Source: Spinactinospora alkalitolerans (GTDB taxonomy: Bacteria; Actinomycetota; Actinomycetes; Streptosporangiales; Streptosporangiaceae). Taken from it: a stretch of DNA of 64,000 nucleotides. Location of the stretch: positions 682,001 through 746,000 of the forward strand of contig NZ_JACCCC010000001.1 of NCBI RefSeq assembly GCF_013408795.1, given 5' to 3'. Positions within the stretch are counted from its first letter, which is position 1. The number at the start of each line of letters is the position of its first letter. The notes under the pieces are model-generated. The model saw only the letters and a program-made list of their open reading frames with translations. It was not told the origin of the DNA and ran no database searches. Shown here one piece after another: positions 36,664 to 45,571 of this stretch. The position numbers and the translations under genes were made by a program.

Positions 36664-37113
36664 TCACCGCACCGCCGCGGTGCCGTAGGCGGCCAGGCGC
36701 CGGTCGAAGCCGTCGCCGTAGTCGTGGAACGAGCGGTGCTGCGGGCGCTCCGGGACTCCCCGCACCGTCCCGCCGAGCACGCCCTCGACGATGTCGGCCA
36801 CCTGCTCCGGCTCCGGCAGCAGGCCGCCCGGCAGGTAGCGGACCGCGGCCAGTGGAACCCACCCCTGCTCGTCCATCCGGCCGAACCGCCATCCGCTCTC
36901 CTCGTCCCAGACGAAGCGCAGGCGCTTCCCCGCGCCGTCCGAAACGATGACCGTCACGTCCCGCGGATCCATCGGGTCGTTCCAGTGGCCGTCCACGCGC
37001 ACGCCGCGCGACTCCAGTTCGGCGGCGACGGCGTTGACATAGGGCTCGGGCAGCAGCACCCACTCGCGGGAGTAGGGCTTCGGTAGCGCTGCGGCGGTGC
37101 CGTTGTTTCTCAC
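36664..37113 (-). CDS. DUF6292-like protein
   Basis: A 149-residue soluble protein from GTG 37113 (AAGGAA 6-7 nt upstream). It reads LPEPYVNAVAAELESRGVRV, HWNDPMDPRDVTVIVSDGAG, RLRFVWDEESGWRFGRMDEQ and AVRYLPGGLLPEPEQVADIV, a pattern I associate with the DUF6292 family of actinobacteria. No function is known. The start-proximal sequence is AT-richer than the rest. It converges with metB, with 64 bp between stops. Confidence 0.65.
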   Translation of the reverse strand: MRNNGTAAALPKPYSREWVLLPEPYVNAVAAELESRGVRVDGHWNDPMDPRDVTVIVSDGAGKRLRFVWDEESGWRFGRMDEQGWVPLAAVRYLPGGLLPEPEQVADIVEGVLGGTVRGVPERPQHRSFHDYGDGFDRRLAAYGTAAVR

Positions 37114-37347
37114 GGCGGATTCCTTCGACTAGGCGGATTGCGGAGAAGACAGGCGCTGCCGTTTCTGCGGCAACACCTGGTGCAGCGGAACAGTATGTGT
37201 TTCTGTGCGGACCGGGTCGCCTTCCGCGGCCTCTTTGCCAAGCTTTTGACGGAGGAGCCGCGGAAAACGGACACCGCGTGCCCGGCGGTGCTGCCGGCAC
37301 GCGGCGTCGTACGTGGGTCTGCCGATCACGGGAGTCCCCGCGCCCGC

Positions 37348-37596
37348 TCAGGCAAACGCTCTGGGCAGGCCGGAGGAGTCCTCGTCATCGTCGGTTTCCG
37401 TCGTGGCGTTGGTGTGTCGGAAATGCAGGCCGACGACCCGGCGTCCGGCGCCGGAGAGGCCGTCGCTCTCCGACTCGTCCCGGAGCGAGTGGTAACCGCG
37501 CTTCCGGTCCTCTTTCTTCATGCCGATGATCACCGCCCCGTAGAACCCGGCCGCGATGCCGAAGCCCACGAGGGCCACCACCAGGAGGATGGTCAT
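37348..37596 (-). CDS. Small single-helix membrane protein, unknown
   Basis: An 82-residue protein with one N-terminal transmembrane segment (ILLVVALVGFGIAAGFYGAV) and a charged cytoplasmic tail (MKKEDRKRGYHSLRDESESD). SD AGGAGGGG precedes ATG 37596. No known domain. It is flanked by ~230 bp stretches without genes on both sides. Confidence 0.62.
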   Translation of the reverse strand: MTILLVVALVGFGIAAGFYGAVIIGMKKEDRKRGYHSLRDESESDGLSGAGRRVVGLHFRHTNATTETDDDEDSSGLPRAFA

Positions 37597-37813
37597 GGAT
37601 TCCCCTCCTCTTGCACCTTCCGCGTGTGCGCCCGTCCTGCGCTCACGCGGCCTCGGACACGGGATGTCCGAGAGGGCGAAGAATGAACCGCAGGATCCAG
37701 ATCTTTGGGCTCATGCGATTCATTCTCACAACTCCAACAATGGGACATGGGCTAGGTAGAGTCAAGGCCATTGAGTAGAATTATGGGTACGAATCGGTTA
37801 CCAAGGAGAATCC

Positions 37814-38611
37814 ATGGCGGCACGGCACGTTGAAATCGCTGAGGACCTCCTCGCCGGCATCGAGAACGGCCGCTATCCGCCAGGAGGCCACCTGCCGACC
37901 GAGGACGCACTGATGGTGCACTACGCGACCTCCCGCAACACCGTGCGGCGCGCCCTGGAGAGGCTGGCCAACCTGGGGCGCATCGACACCAGGCAGGGCA
38001 GCGGCAGCCAGGTGCGCGAGTACAAGCCCATCACGCACCTCGCGTCGTCGATCAAGGGCGCGGCCGACGACGAGCGCTGGTCGGAGTACGCCGCCCGGCT
38101 CAGGGAGAAGCAGGAGGGCGTGCCGCACCAGACCCTGAAGGTCGGTTTCGAGGCCGCGACGGGCATGATCGCCAGGCTGCTGGACCTCAACCCCTCCGAG
38201 ACCGAGGGGTTCGTCGTCATCCGGCGCTGCGACCGCGTCGTGGACGGCAAGCTGTGGGAGCGGCAGATCTCCTACTACCCCGAGGACATCGCCGTCGGCA
38301 CCGAGCTGATGCGGCCCGAGGACATCAAGCGGGGCACGATCACGGTCCTGGCCGAACTCGGCTACGAGCAGACGGGGTCGTGGGACGTCGTGGGCGCGCG
38401 GATGCCCTCGCCCAAGGACTCCGCCCTCTTCGGCCTCGGCCCCGGCGTGCCGCTGCTCGTGCACGAGCGCGCCGCCTTCGCCGGCATCCGGCCCATCCGC
38501 TTCACCAAGACGTTCATCCCGGCCGACCGCCACCAACTGCTCTACGCCGAAGGGGAGATCTCGCCCGATCTGCTGAAGTCGGCCTCCGACGTGAACATCT
38601 TCGACCACTGA
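37814..38611 (+). CDS. GntR-family regulator with UTRA domain (HutC subfamily)
   Basis: A 265-residue transcriptional regulator. The winged helix is seen in VEIAEDLLAGIENGRYPPGG, LPTEDALMVHYATSRNTVRR and ALERLANLGRIDTRQGSGSQ. The C-terminal UTRA effector domain follows from ~residue 80, with VVIRRCDRVVDGKLWERQI, SYYPEDIAVGTELMRPEDI, GTITVLAELGYEQTG and the VGARMPSPKDSALFGL region. AAGGAGA precedes ATG 37814. An interrupted GGTA...TACC repeat at 37786-37802 might be an autoregulatory site. The next gene encodes a protein related to its effector half. The ligand is unknown. Confidence 0.92.
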   Translation: MAARHVEIAEDLLAGIENGRYPPGGHLPTEDALMVHYATSRNTVRRALERLANLGRIDTRQGSGSQVREYKPITHLASSIKGAADDERWSEYAARLREKQEGVPHQTLKVGFEAATGMIARLLDLNPSETEGFVVIRRCDRVVDGKLWERQISYYPEDIAVGTELMRPEDIKRGTITVLAELGYEQTGSWDVVGARMPSPKDSALFGLGPGVPLLVHERAAFAGIRPIRFTKTFIPADRHQLLYAEGEISPDLLKSASDVNIFDH

Positions 38612-38828
38612 TTCCCGGCCGTTTCGAATCGAACGCGGTCCGGGAGAAAGGGAGGGAGCCGGGGCCGAATCCGAACTCCATATTCCGCGGATCCGCCGCC
38701 CGGCGGAGCGGCGCGGACAGATGGGATATCCCGCAGGTAAGACAACAGTGCGGGATGAGATCGGTCATGCTCTCCCACAAGGGGGTATAGCACTACCGAT
38801 CGCCAACCCCGGATGGAGAGGTCTTTCG

Positions 38829-39383
38829 GTGACCATGGAATCCCCCCGTTTCACCTACCGCGCAGCCCTGGAAAGGGTGCGCGGCGGTGGGGTCGACGCC
38901 GACGCCCTGGACGACCAGATCGCGAGAGCCGGGCGCCGGCCGAGCAAGACCGGTTTCGCCGTGGGCACCGAGACGCCGCCGGAGGAGGTGGCCGGCGCAG
39001 TGGGGTCGCCGGCGCTGGTGCGCCGATCGGTGCGCTGCGTGGACGGGAGCCCCGCCGCGATCGAGACGTCCTACTACCCGCTGGACATCGCTTCGGGGAC
39101 CGAGCTGGAGACCCACGGGGACATCGCGCGCGGCACGATCAACGTGCTCGCCGAGCTCGGGCACGCCCAGGTGCGCTACGTCGACGACGTCGCGGCGCGG
39201 ATGCCGAGCGCCGACGAGGCCGCGGAGCTGGGGATCGGCGCCGACATCCCGGTCCTGCGGGTCGACCGCACCGCGTTCTCGACCGACCGCGCGATCCGGG
39301 TGACCCGCACGGTGACGGTGACCGGAACCGGACACGGCATGCCCTACCGCTACGAGGTGGGGAGTTCGGGGGCCGCGTCGTGA
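38829..39383 (+). CDS. UTRA-domain protein without a DNA-binding domain
   Basis: A 184-residue protein (GTG 38829, SD GGAGAGG at 38815-38821; ATG 38835 is also possible). From ~residue 40 it parallels the effector half of the preceding GntR regulator: ALVRRSVRCVDGSPAAIETS, YYPLDIASGTELETHGDIA, RGTINVLAELGHAQVRYVDD and VAARMPSADEAAELGIG. The N-terminal 35 residues are short and charged and contain no winged helix. It may be a remnant of a duplicated regulator, or a stand-alone ligand-binding partner that forms mixed dimers with the full-length protein (inference). Confidence 0.75.
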   Translation: MTMESPRFTYRAALERVRGGGVDADALDDQIARAGRRPSKTGFAVGTETPPEEVAGAVGSPALVRRSVRCVDGSPAAIETSYYPLDIASGTELETHGDIARGTINVLAELGHAQVRYVDDVAARMPSADEAAELGIGADIPVLRVDRTAFSTDRAIRVTRTVTVTGTGHGMPYRYEVGSSGAAS

Positions 39384-39729
39384 CCGCGGGCGGCTGACGC
39401 CGCCGCGGGGTGGCCGGACGGGAGTGTGCGGGCGGCTGCCGGAAGATGGGCGGGGCGCGGACGTCGGCTCGGCCGGCGAACGGCCCGCACGGGTGGTTCG
39501 GCGCTCCGGCGCCGGAAGAGGGGCGGGGCCGCCCCGGTTCAGGCCGCGCCGAACAGGGGGACGGGGCGCGGCGCCGGTGCGATCCCTTTGGGGGCCTTCG
39601 GCCGCGCGAGAGGATCGCCCGGTCACCGCGGATCCCTCCTTGGGGTGATGTCAAAGACCCCCAGAGGCCAAGGTCGAAACTCACGTCGACCTTGTGGGGC
39701 CTGAAAACGTCGCGATCACCCCAGCAAGG
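39384..39729. other. Gene-free interval with a family B repeat
   Basis: The 346 bp between the UTRA protein and the VWA gene contain no supported gene. Most of the right half is the dispersed repeat at 39563-39680. Confidence 0.6.
39563..39680 (+). repeat. Dispersed ~120-160-bp intergenic repeat, family B, copy 1
   Basis: Shares GGCGCGGCGCCGGTGCGATC (from 39564), GGGGCCTTCGGCC, CGAGAGGATCGCC and CACCGCGGATCCCTCCTT with the reverse copy at 57098-57215, in the same order and spacing, and the CCTTCGGCC...CGAGAG...CCCCC core with copies at 50171-50330 and 57376-57532. Confidence 0.8.
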
Positions 39730-41688
39730 TCAAGATCGGCGAAGACGGCGCCGGTTCAGGAAGTCGTGCACCACGTAGGAGCCGAGGCGGGCCGGGCCGG
39801 GGCGGACGACCCTGCCGCCGTTGCGGCGGCCCACCTCCTCCACGAACGCCTCCAGGCGGGGATCCTCGGCCAGCAGGAAGACGTTGAGGGCCGCGCCGCG
39901 CCGTGTCATCCGGTCGACCTCGGCCAGGGTCAGCGCGGTCGTCTGCGGGGAAGGCGGCCACGAGAAGGCGGCCGAGCCGTCGCGCTCCAGGTGGGCGGTC
40001 GGCTCGCCGTCGGTGACGACCAGGACGATTGGCTCGAACTCCGGGTGCCGGTCCAGGTGCCGTCCGGCCAGCAGCAGCGCGTGCTGCAGGTTGGTGCCCT
40101 GGACCGGCTCCCACTCCAGCTCGGCCAGCCCGTCGGCCGGCAGCTCGCGCGCGTAGTCGCTGAACCCGACGACCTGCACCGCGTCCTGCGGGAACCGGGT
40201 GGTGACCAGGGAGTGCAGCGCCATCGCGGTCTGCTTCGCCGTGCCCCACAGGTCGCGCAGCGCCATGGAGTAGGACAGGTCCACCAGCAGGCACACGGCC
40301 GCGGCGTCCCTGCGCTCGGTCTCGACGACCTCGAAGTCGTCGGGGCGCAGCCGGATCGCACCCGGTGCGCCGCCGGGCGCCCGGCCGCGGGCGGCGGCGT
40401 TGCTCAGCGTGCGCACCACGTCCAGGGGCTGCTCGTCGCCGAAGCGCCACGGCCGGGTGGCCCCCGTAGGCTCGCCGGCCTGGCCTGCGGCGTCGGCGGA
40501 GTGGTGTCCGGGCCGGGTGGCGGCCGAGTCGGTGAAGACGTCGCGCAGCGCGGTCTCGCCCAGCCGGCGCACCGCCTTGGGCGTCAGCTCCAGCCGGTTC
40601 CTGGATCCACGCAGGAATCCCTGGTCGCGCAGCTCGCGTTCGAGCTCGCGCAGCCGGGAGAGGTCGTCCACCGCCGACCGCCCGAGCGCGCGGCGGACCG
40701 CCTCCTCGTCGATGTCGTCCAGCCCCGCGCCGGCGTAGTCCTGGTTCAGCGAGGAGTCGAGCTCGGCCAGCTCGCCCAGCTCCTCCAGCGCGGTCGTCGC
40801 GTCGCCCATGCCCATGCCCTCGGCGCCGTCCATCTGCTCGGCGCCCGACCAGGCCAGGTCCGGCCGGCGCGCGCGCAGCGCCCCGGACAGCCGCTCCATG
40901 GCGTCGTCGAGTCCGGCCTCGGCCGTGCTCTGCTCCATGAGCCCCTGGAGTTCGGCCCGCTGCTCCGGGGTCAGGGAGTTCATGAGGCGCTGCGCTGCGG
41001 CGGCGCGGCGGGCGAGGGAGTCGACGAGTTCGGCGAGGTCGCGCGGAGCGTCGGGGAAGAAGTCGCCGTACTCGGCCATGAAGCGGTCGAAGTCGGCCTG
41101 GGTGTGCTCGCCGCGGTCGTCGGCGGCGAGCATCGCGTTGAGCGCCTCGACCATCGCGCGGACCCGGCGCATCTGCTCGGGGTCGCCGTTCTGCAGCGCC
41201 TGCTTCATACCGCGGAACCGGGAGTCCAGGATCTCGCGCCGCAACAGGTCGCGCAGCTCCTCGAAGGTCTCGCGGGCCGCGGCGGAGCGCCACTGGTAGT
41301 CGGCCAGCCGCCGCACCGCGGCGGAGGTGTCGGAGGGCAGCGCGTCGAGCTCGGACTCGCGCAACCGGGCGTCGTCGGAGGGGTCGGGGAAGAGCTCGGC
41401 GCGCTCCTGGCCGACCGCGCGGTCCAGCAGCGCGCGGGCCTGTTCCAGGGTCCCGTCCAGCCGGCTCCCGGAGCGCAGCCGCTCGCGCCGCTCGCGGACC
41501 TGCCGGAGCAGGTCGTCCAGGCCCGAGACGCCCTGCGTGCCGCGCCGCAGCAGGTCGCGCAGCGCGCGCAGCGGCTTGGCGCCCGACATCACGGAGCGCC
41601 CGAGGTCGTCCAGCGCCGCGCGCACGTCGTAGGGAGGGCGCAGCGGATCGGGCCCGTCGTGGTACTCGCCGTAGCGGAAGCGGTTCAT
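39730..41688 (-). CDS. VWA-domain protein (CoxE-like) paired with a MoxR AAA ATPase
   Basis: A 652-residue cytoplasmic protein from ATG 41688. The N-terminal ~420 residues are mostly helical and Arg/Glu/Leu-rich (SGLDDLLRQVRERRERLRSG, LSRLRELERELRDQGFLRGS). The von Willebrand A domain follows: MIDAS DxSxS in CLLVDLSYSMALRDLW, the Thr in EPVQGTNLQHALLLAG and the Asp in IVLVVTDGEPTAHLE, so all metal ligands are kept. MoxR-VWA pairs act as metal-dependent chaperone or cofactor-insertion systems. The AAA gene ends 117 bp upstream on the same strand. No client enzyme gene is adjacent. Confidence 0.88.
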   Translation of the reverse strand: MNRFRYGEYHDGPDPLRPPYDVRAALDDLGRSVMSGAKPLRALRDLLRRGTQGVSGLDDLLRQVRERRERLRSGSRLDGTLEQARALLDRAVGQERAELFPDPSDDARLRESELDALPSDTSAAVRRLADYQWRSAAARETFEELRDLLRREILDSRFRGMKQALQNGDPEQMRRVRAMVEALNAMLAADDRGEHTQADFDRFMAEYGDFFPDAPRDLAELVDSLARRAAAAQRLMNSLTPEQRAELQGLMEQSTAEAGLDDAMERLSGALRARRPDLAWSGAEQMDGAEGMGMGDATTALEELGELAELDSSLNQDYAGAGLDDIDEEAVRRALGRSAVDDLSRLRELERELRDQGFLRGSRNRLELTPKAVRRLGETALRDVFTDSAATRPGHHSADAAGQAGEPTGATRPWRFGDEQPLDVVRTLSNAAARGRAPGGAPGAIRLRPDDFEVVETERRDAAAVCLLVDLSYSMALRDLWGTAKQTAMALHSLVTTRFPQDAVQVVGFSDYARELPADGLAELEWEPVQGTNLQHALLLAGRHLDRHPEFEPIVLVVTDGEPTAHLERDGSAAFSWPPSPQTTALTLAEVDRMTRRGAALNVFLLAEDPRLEAFVEEVGRRNGGRVVRPGPARLGSYVVHDFLNRRRLRRS

Positions 41689-41804
41689 CGTTTCGGTGCC
41701 TCCCCGTGCCCGTCTGCTGCCCGTCCGCTCATCGGGAGCGGTTCATCGTCTCTTCTCGCCCCGTGCCTCCCGCGCACCGTCCGCCGCTCGCCCGCCCACC
41801 GGGG

Positions 41805-43259
41805 TCACGTCCGGTAGACCGCGCCGCCGCCGATCGTGTCCTTGGACAGCCGCCGGTTGAGGTACAGGCCCTCCAGGGCGAACTCCAGCGCCGCCGCCGC
41901 GTGGCCGGGCATCTCGCCGGGCCCCTCAGGGGCGTCCCCGTCGCCGTCCACGCCTCCGCCGGGCGCCAACCGCGCCATGAGCTCGGCCAGGCCGGGCAGC
42001 GGCCCGACCCTGCGCAGCAGCTCGGCGGCGCCGACCAGCTCGCCCGACTCCACCGTCGCGCCCTCCGCGAACCGGTCGATCAGCGGGCCCAGGTCCACGC
42101 CGCCCAGCGTGGCGCGGAACGTCTCGGCGGTGGCGCGGCGCAGCAGGTGCCGCAGGACCTCGTCCTCGCGCCCCTCCTCGGAGACCTCGAACTCGACCTT
42201 GCCGCGCAGCGTCTCCACGACCGGCGGCAGGTCGCAGACGCGGGCCACCGGGTGGTCCTCGGCCACCAGCGCGGCGCGCCGCACGGCCGAGGCCGCGGCC
42301 GTCTCGATCGCGGCGATCGCGAAGCGGGCCGAGACGCCCGAGCGGTCGTCCACGGAGGAGGAGTCGCGCACCAGCCGGGTGAACCGGGCGACGACCTCCA
42401 CCAGGTGGCGGGGGACCATCGCGCCGACCAGGTGGGCCTCCTGCCCGATCAGGGCGACCTCGTCGTCGAGCCCGGGCGGGTAGTGCGTGCGGATCTCCGC
42501 CCCGAAGCGGTCCTTGAGCGGGGTGATGATGCGGCCCCGGTTGGTGTAGTCCTCGGGGTTGGCGCTGGCGACCAGCAGCACGTCGAGGGGCAGCCGCAGC
42601 GCGTAGCCGCGGATCTGCACGTCGCGCTCCTCCAGCACGTTCAGCAGTGCGACCTGGATGCGGGCCGCGAGGTCGGGCAGCTCGTTGAGGCAGAACACGC
42701 CCCGGTTGGCGCGGGGGACCAGGCCGTAGTGCACGGTCTCGGGGTCGCCGAGGCTGCGGCCCTCGGCCAGCCGGACCGGGTCGACGTCGCCGATGAGGTC
42801 GCCGACGCCGGTGTCGGGGGTGGAGAGCTTCTCCCCGTAGCGGTCGTCGCGGTGCCGCCACGCCACCGGCAGGTCGTCACCGGCCTCGGCGGCCAGCCTG
42901 CGGCAGCGGGTGCACACCGGCGCGTCGGGGTGGTCGTTGACGGGGCAGCCCTCGACGACCGGGCTCCACTCGTCGAGCAGCCCGGCGATCGTGCGGATCA
43001 GCCGGGTCTTGCCCTGCCCGCGCTCGCCGAGGAGCACGACGTCGTGCCGCGCCAGCAGCGCGCGCTCCAGGTGCGGCAGCACGGTCTCGTCGAACCCGAC
43101 GATGCCGGGGAACCGGTCCTCGCCGGAGCGCATGCGGCGCAGCAGGTTGGCCCGGACCTCGTCCTTGACCGGGCGGTGGGTGTGGCCCGAGGACCGGAGC
43201 GCAGCCAGGGTCCTCGGGAGGTCGGAGGGGACGGCGTGGTCGGAGATGAGGGCAGACAC
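41805..43259 (-). CDS. MoxR/magnesium-chelatase-like AAA+ ATPase
   Basis: A 484-residue AAA+ ATPase from GTG 43259. Walker A is LLGERGQGKTRLIRTIAG. The Walker B region reads GVFCLNELPDL, with Asn in place of the usual Asp. Sensor 1 is VASANPEDYTNRGRI, followed by TPLKDRFGAEIRTHYPPGL. An insertion after the P-loop (EGCPVNDHPDAPVCTRCRRL) contains three Cys and a His that could bind zinc. The C-terminus has a lid and a helical extension. It works with the VWA protein encoded downstream (family knowledge). A TANNNT box 7 nt before the GTG suggests a leaderless transcript. Confidence 0.88.
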   Translation of the reverse strand: MSALISDHAVPSDLPRTLAALRSSGHTHRPVKDEVRANLLRRMRSGEDRFPGIVGFDETVLPHLERALLARHDVVLLGERGQGKTRLIRTIAGLLDEWSPVVEGCPVNDHPDAPVCTRCRRLAAEAGDDLPVAWRHRDDRYGEKLSTPDTGVGDLIGDVDPVRLAEGRSLGDPETVHYGLVPRANRGVFCLNELPDLAARIQVALLNVLEERDVQIRGYALRLPLDVLLVASANPEDYTNRGRIITPLKDRFGAEIRTHYPPGLDDEVALIGQEAHLVGAMVPRHLVEVVARFTRLVRDSSSVDDRSGVSARFAIAAIETAAASAVRRAALVAEDHPVARVCDLPPVVETLRGKVEFEVSEEGREDEVLRHLLRRATAETFRATLGGVDLGPLIDRFAEGATVESGELVGAAELLRRVGPLPGLAELMARLAPGGGVDGDGDAPEGPGEMPGHAAAALEFALEGLYLNRRLSKDTIGGGAVYRT

Positions 43260-43266
43260 AAGGCCG

Positions 43267-43272
43267 AGTGTA
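43267..43272 (-). promoter_or_regulatory. -10 box of a probable leaderless promoter (AAA ATPase gene)
   Basis: On the minus strand TACACT ends 7 nt before GTG 43259, and no SD is seen. A -35 element is not obvious. Confidence 0.4.
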
Positions 43273-43448
43273 TGCGCGCGGCACGGTCCGGCCGGTGACG
43301 TGGGTCACGCCGATCGCGCGTCCGCCCGGATCGGGCGGACGCGGTCCCCGGTCGGACACGCGTTCCGGCGGCGGATGGGCGGAATCCGGCGCCGAACGGC
43401 AGGGGAGAAGTGCGAAATAGCGTCGGAACTGGGAAGGTTTCAGCAGTG

Positions 43449-44669
43449 ATGGTTCCAGAACACGGTCCGGACCGGCCGCGACGGCCGCGGACCGGGAGGA
43501 GGCAGCGAGTGGTCCGCTTCGGCGATGCCCTGGCGACGGGCGCCGACCTCGTCAGCGCGGCCGAGCGCGCGGTCCGGCAGGCGCTGGATCCGCTCGACGG
43601 CCCGGCCGACCTGGTCTGCGTGTTCGTCTGCGGTGCCGACCCCGAGGAGGTGGCGCTCGCCGGCGAGCGCGCCATGGCACTGGCCGAGGGGGCGACCACG
43701 ATCGGCTGCAGCTCCACCGGCGTCATCGGCGGCGGACGCGCGGTCGAGGGGCAGGGGTCGGTGAGCGTCTGGGCCGCCGTGCTCCCCAACGTCACCCTCA
43801 CGCCCTTCCGGCTCGACAGCATCCCCGAGGGGGACCACCTCGCGGTGGTGGGGATGACCGAGCCGGAACCGACCGACCGGGCCGCGCTGCTGCTGGCCAA
43901 TCCCTACGACTTCCCCGCGCACTCGTTCGTGCGGCGCTCGACGGCCGTGCTGGGTGAGCTCCCCATCGTCGGCGGCCTCGCCGACGGCATGCACGGCCGG
44001 GAGTCGGTGCGGCTGTTCTTCCAGGGCGAGACCCTCGAAGGCGGAGCGATCGGCCTGCTGCTGGGCGGCGACGGCGTGGTCGGCACCGCCGTCAGCCAGG
44101 GCTGTCGGCCCATCGGGCCCGCGATGGCCGTCACCAAGGCCGAGGGCAACAACGTCCTGGAGCTCGCGGGAACGCCCGCCTACGCCAAGCTGGAGGACAT
44201 CGTCAACGCGCTCCCGGCCGAGGAACAGGACCTCCTCACCCAGGGGCTGCACATCGGCGTCGCGATGGACGAGTACGCCGACCGGCACGAGCGGGGCGAC
44301 TTCCTGGTCCGCGGCGTCGTCGGCGCCGCCCCCGAAGAGGGGACGCTGACCGTCGCCGAGGTGGTGGAGGTCGGCCAGACCGTGCGCTTCCAGGTCCGCG
44401 ACAACGACACCGCGGACACCGACCTGGTGGAGCGGCTGCGGGCGTTCGGCGAGGACACCGGCGGGTGCACCGCCGCGGCCCTGCTCTTCTCCTGCAACGG
44501 GCGCGGGGCCTCGATGTTCTCCTCCGCCGACCACGACGTCCGCTGCGTCCGCCAGACGCTCGGCATCGACGCCGTCACCGGATTCTTCGCGGCCGGCGAG
44601 ATCGGTCCCGTGGCCGGGCGCAACCACCTGCACGGCTTCACCGCCTGCCTGCTGGCCTTCCGGGAGTAG
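43449..44669 (+). CDS. FIST N- and C-domain protein
   Basis: A 406-residue protein (ATG 43449; the adjacent in-frame GTG 43446 is closer to the GGAAGG SD and equally possible). It has the FIST N-terminal sensory domain (ADLVCVFVCGADPEEVALAG, ATTIGCSSTGVIGGGRAV, LLANPYDFPAHSFVRRST) and the FIST_C domain (VGTAVSQGCRPIGPAMAVTK, CTAAALLFSCNGRGASMFSS, TGFFAAGEIGPVAGRNHLHG). FIST modules are predicted small-ligand sensors, usually fused or linked to signalling domains; here no kinase, cyclase or chemotaxis domain is fused. The opposite-strand neighbour is the AAA/VWA operon. Confidence 0.9.
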   Translation: MVPEHGPDRPRRPRTGRRQRVVRFGDALATGADLVSAAERAVRQALDPLDGPADLVCVFVCGADPEEVALAGERAMALAEGATTIGCSSTGVIGGGRAVEGQGSVSVWAAVLPNVTLTPFRLDSIPEGDHLAVVGMTEPEPTDRAALLLANPYDFPAHSFVRRSTAVLGELPIVGGLADGMHGRESVRLFFQGETLEGGAIGLLLGGDGVVGTAVSQGCRPIGPAMAVTKAEGNNVLELAGTPAYAKLEDIVNALPAEEQDLLTQGLHIGVAMDEYADRHERGDFLVRGVVGAAPEEGTLTVAEVVEVGQTVRFQVRDNDTADTDLVERLRAFGEDTGGCTAAALLFSCNGRGASMFSSADHDVRCVRQTLGIDAVTGFFAAGEIGPVAGRNHLHGFTACLLAFRE

Positions 44670-44681
44670 CGTCGGGACCAC

Positions 44682-44720
44682 GGGGGATCGGCGGGTCGGC
44701 GGGTCAGGAGGATCGGCGGG
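44682..44720 (+). repeat. Short imperfect tandem repeat between convergent genes
   Basis: GATCGGCGGGTC occurs twice with an extra GGCGGGTC between the copies, separated by CAGGAG. It fills most of the gap between the FIST gene and the convergent RDD gene. Probably replication slippage. Confidence 0.5.
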
Positions 44721-45296
44721 TCAGCCGTCGTGGACGACGATGGTCCTGCTCACCTTGTCGTGCAGGGCCTGGCTCCGCTCGTCGAACAGCGGCCACAGGC
44801 AGTCGAGCAGGGCGATGAGCTGGCCCAGGCACGGCAGGGACTGGGGCAGCCCGAAGAAGGCGGCCCGACCGATGGCCTGGCCCTGCGTCGGTCGGCGGCC
44901 GCTGGAGACCCCGACGACCTTGATCGACAGCACGGCCTTGCCGACCGTCTTGCCCCACCCGACGTGGAACAGCCAGTCGTAGAAGAAGACGACGACGCCC
45001 CAGCCGAAGACGATGATGAACCCCAGCGTGGTGTCGAAGGCCGCCGACGTGGTCTCCGCGGCGCCGGGATCGGCGATGAACACGCTGATCATCAGGATGA
45101 ACAGCAGGACGACCGAGATGACCGACAGCACGAAGAAGTCGATGACCCGGGCACCCAGGCGCCGCCCGAAGCCCGCGAGTCGCACGTCGTCGGCCGGGCC
45201 GCCGGTCGGCCCCGCGTAGGGCTGGGGACCGTAGAAGCCCGCTGCCGGTGGAGGGGGACCGTAGGGTTGCCGGTTCGGCCAGGGCGGTGTGTTCAT
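44721..45296 (-). CDS. RDD-family membrane protein
   Basis: A 191-residue membrane protein. A Pro/Tyr/Gly-rich N-terminus (PNRQPYGPPPPAAGFYGPQP) is followed by the RDD motif region VRLAGFGRRLGARVIDFFVL with the first helix. A second helix (TTLGFIIVFGWGVVVFFYDW), the GWGKTVGKAVLSIKVVGVSS signature and a final hydrophobic stretch (AAFFGLPQSLPCLGQLIALL) come next. Start ATG 45296. RDD proteins are of uncertain function; some are implicated in ion transport or osmotic tolerance. Confidence 0.9.
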   Translation of the reverse strand: MNTPPWPNRQPYGPPPPAAGFYGPQPYAGPTGGPADDVRLAGFGRRLGARVIDFFVLSVISVVLLFILMISVFIADPGAAETTSAAFDTTLGFIIVFGWGVVVFFYDWLFHVGWGKTVGKAVLSIKVVGVSSGRRPTQGQAIGRAAFFGLPQSLPCLGQLIALLDCLWPLFDERSQALHDKVSRTIVVHDG

Positions 45297-45426
45297 CTCA
45301 GCATTATCGCCGTGGGGGAAGGGGGAACGCGGACGCCATGTCCGATTTGTTACGCGGGGCGCGGCACCGGCCCCTCATCGAGTTTCGACCGTCGAGCCTG
45401 CGGGGTGAGGCGGAACTTCCAGGGCG

Positions 45427-45484
45427 TGGACCCGCTGTGCCGCCGGCGGCTTGCGCGCACCGCGACAGCCGACCCCCTGTGCAC
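45427..45484 (+). repeat. Family A repeat, forward copy
   Basis: GTGGACCCGCTGTGCCGCCG then CGCGACAGCCGACCCCCTGT. It lies between the RDD gene promoter and the greA terminator. Confidence 0.75.
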
Positions 45485-45520
45485 ACCCGATCGCCGGATA
45501 TCGATGGGTTTCCCACCCCA

Positions 45521-45557
45521 ACGCGGAAGGGGTGGCTCGTGGCCACCCCTTCCGCGT
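45521..45557 (-). terminator. Terminator of greA
   Basis: ACGCGGAAGGGGTGGC (45521-45536) pairs perfectly with 45542-45557 around a 5-nt loop. It begins 15 bp past the greA stop on the minus strand. Confidence 0.85.
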
Positions 45558-45571
45558 CAGTGCTTCGGGGG

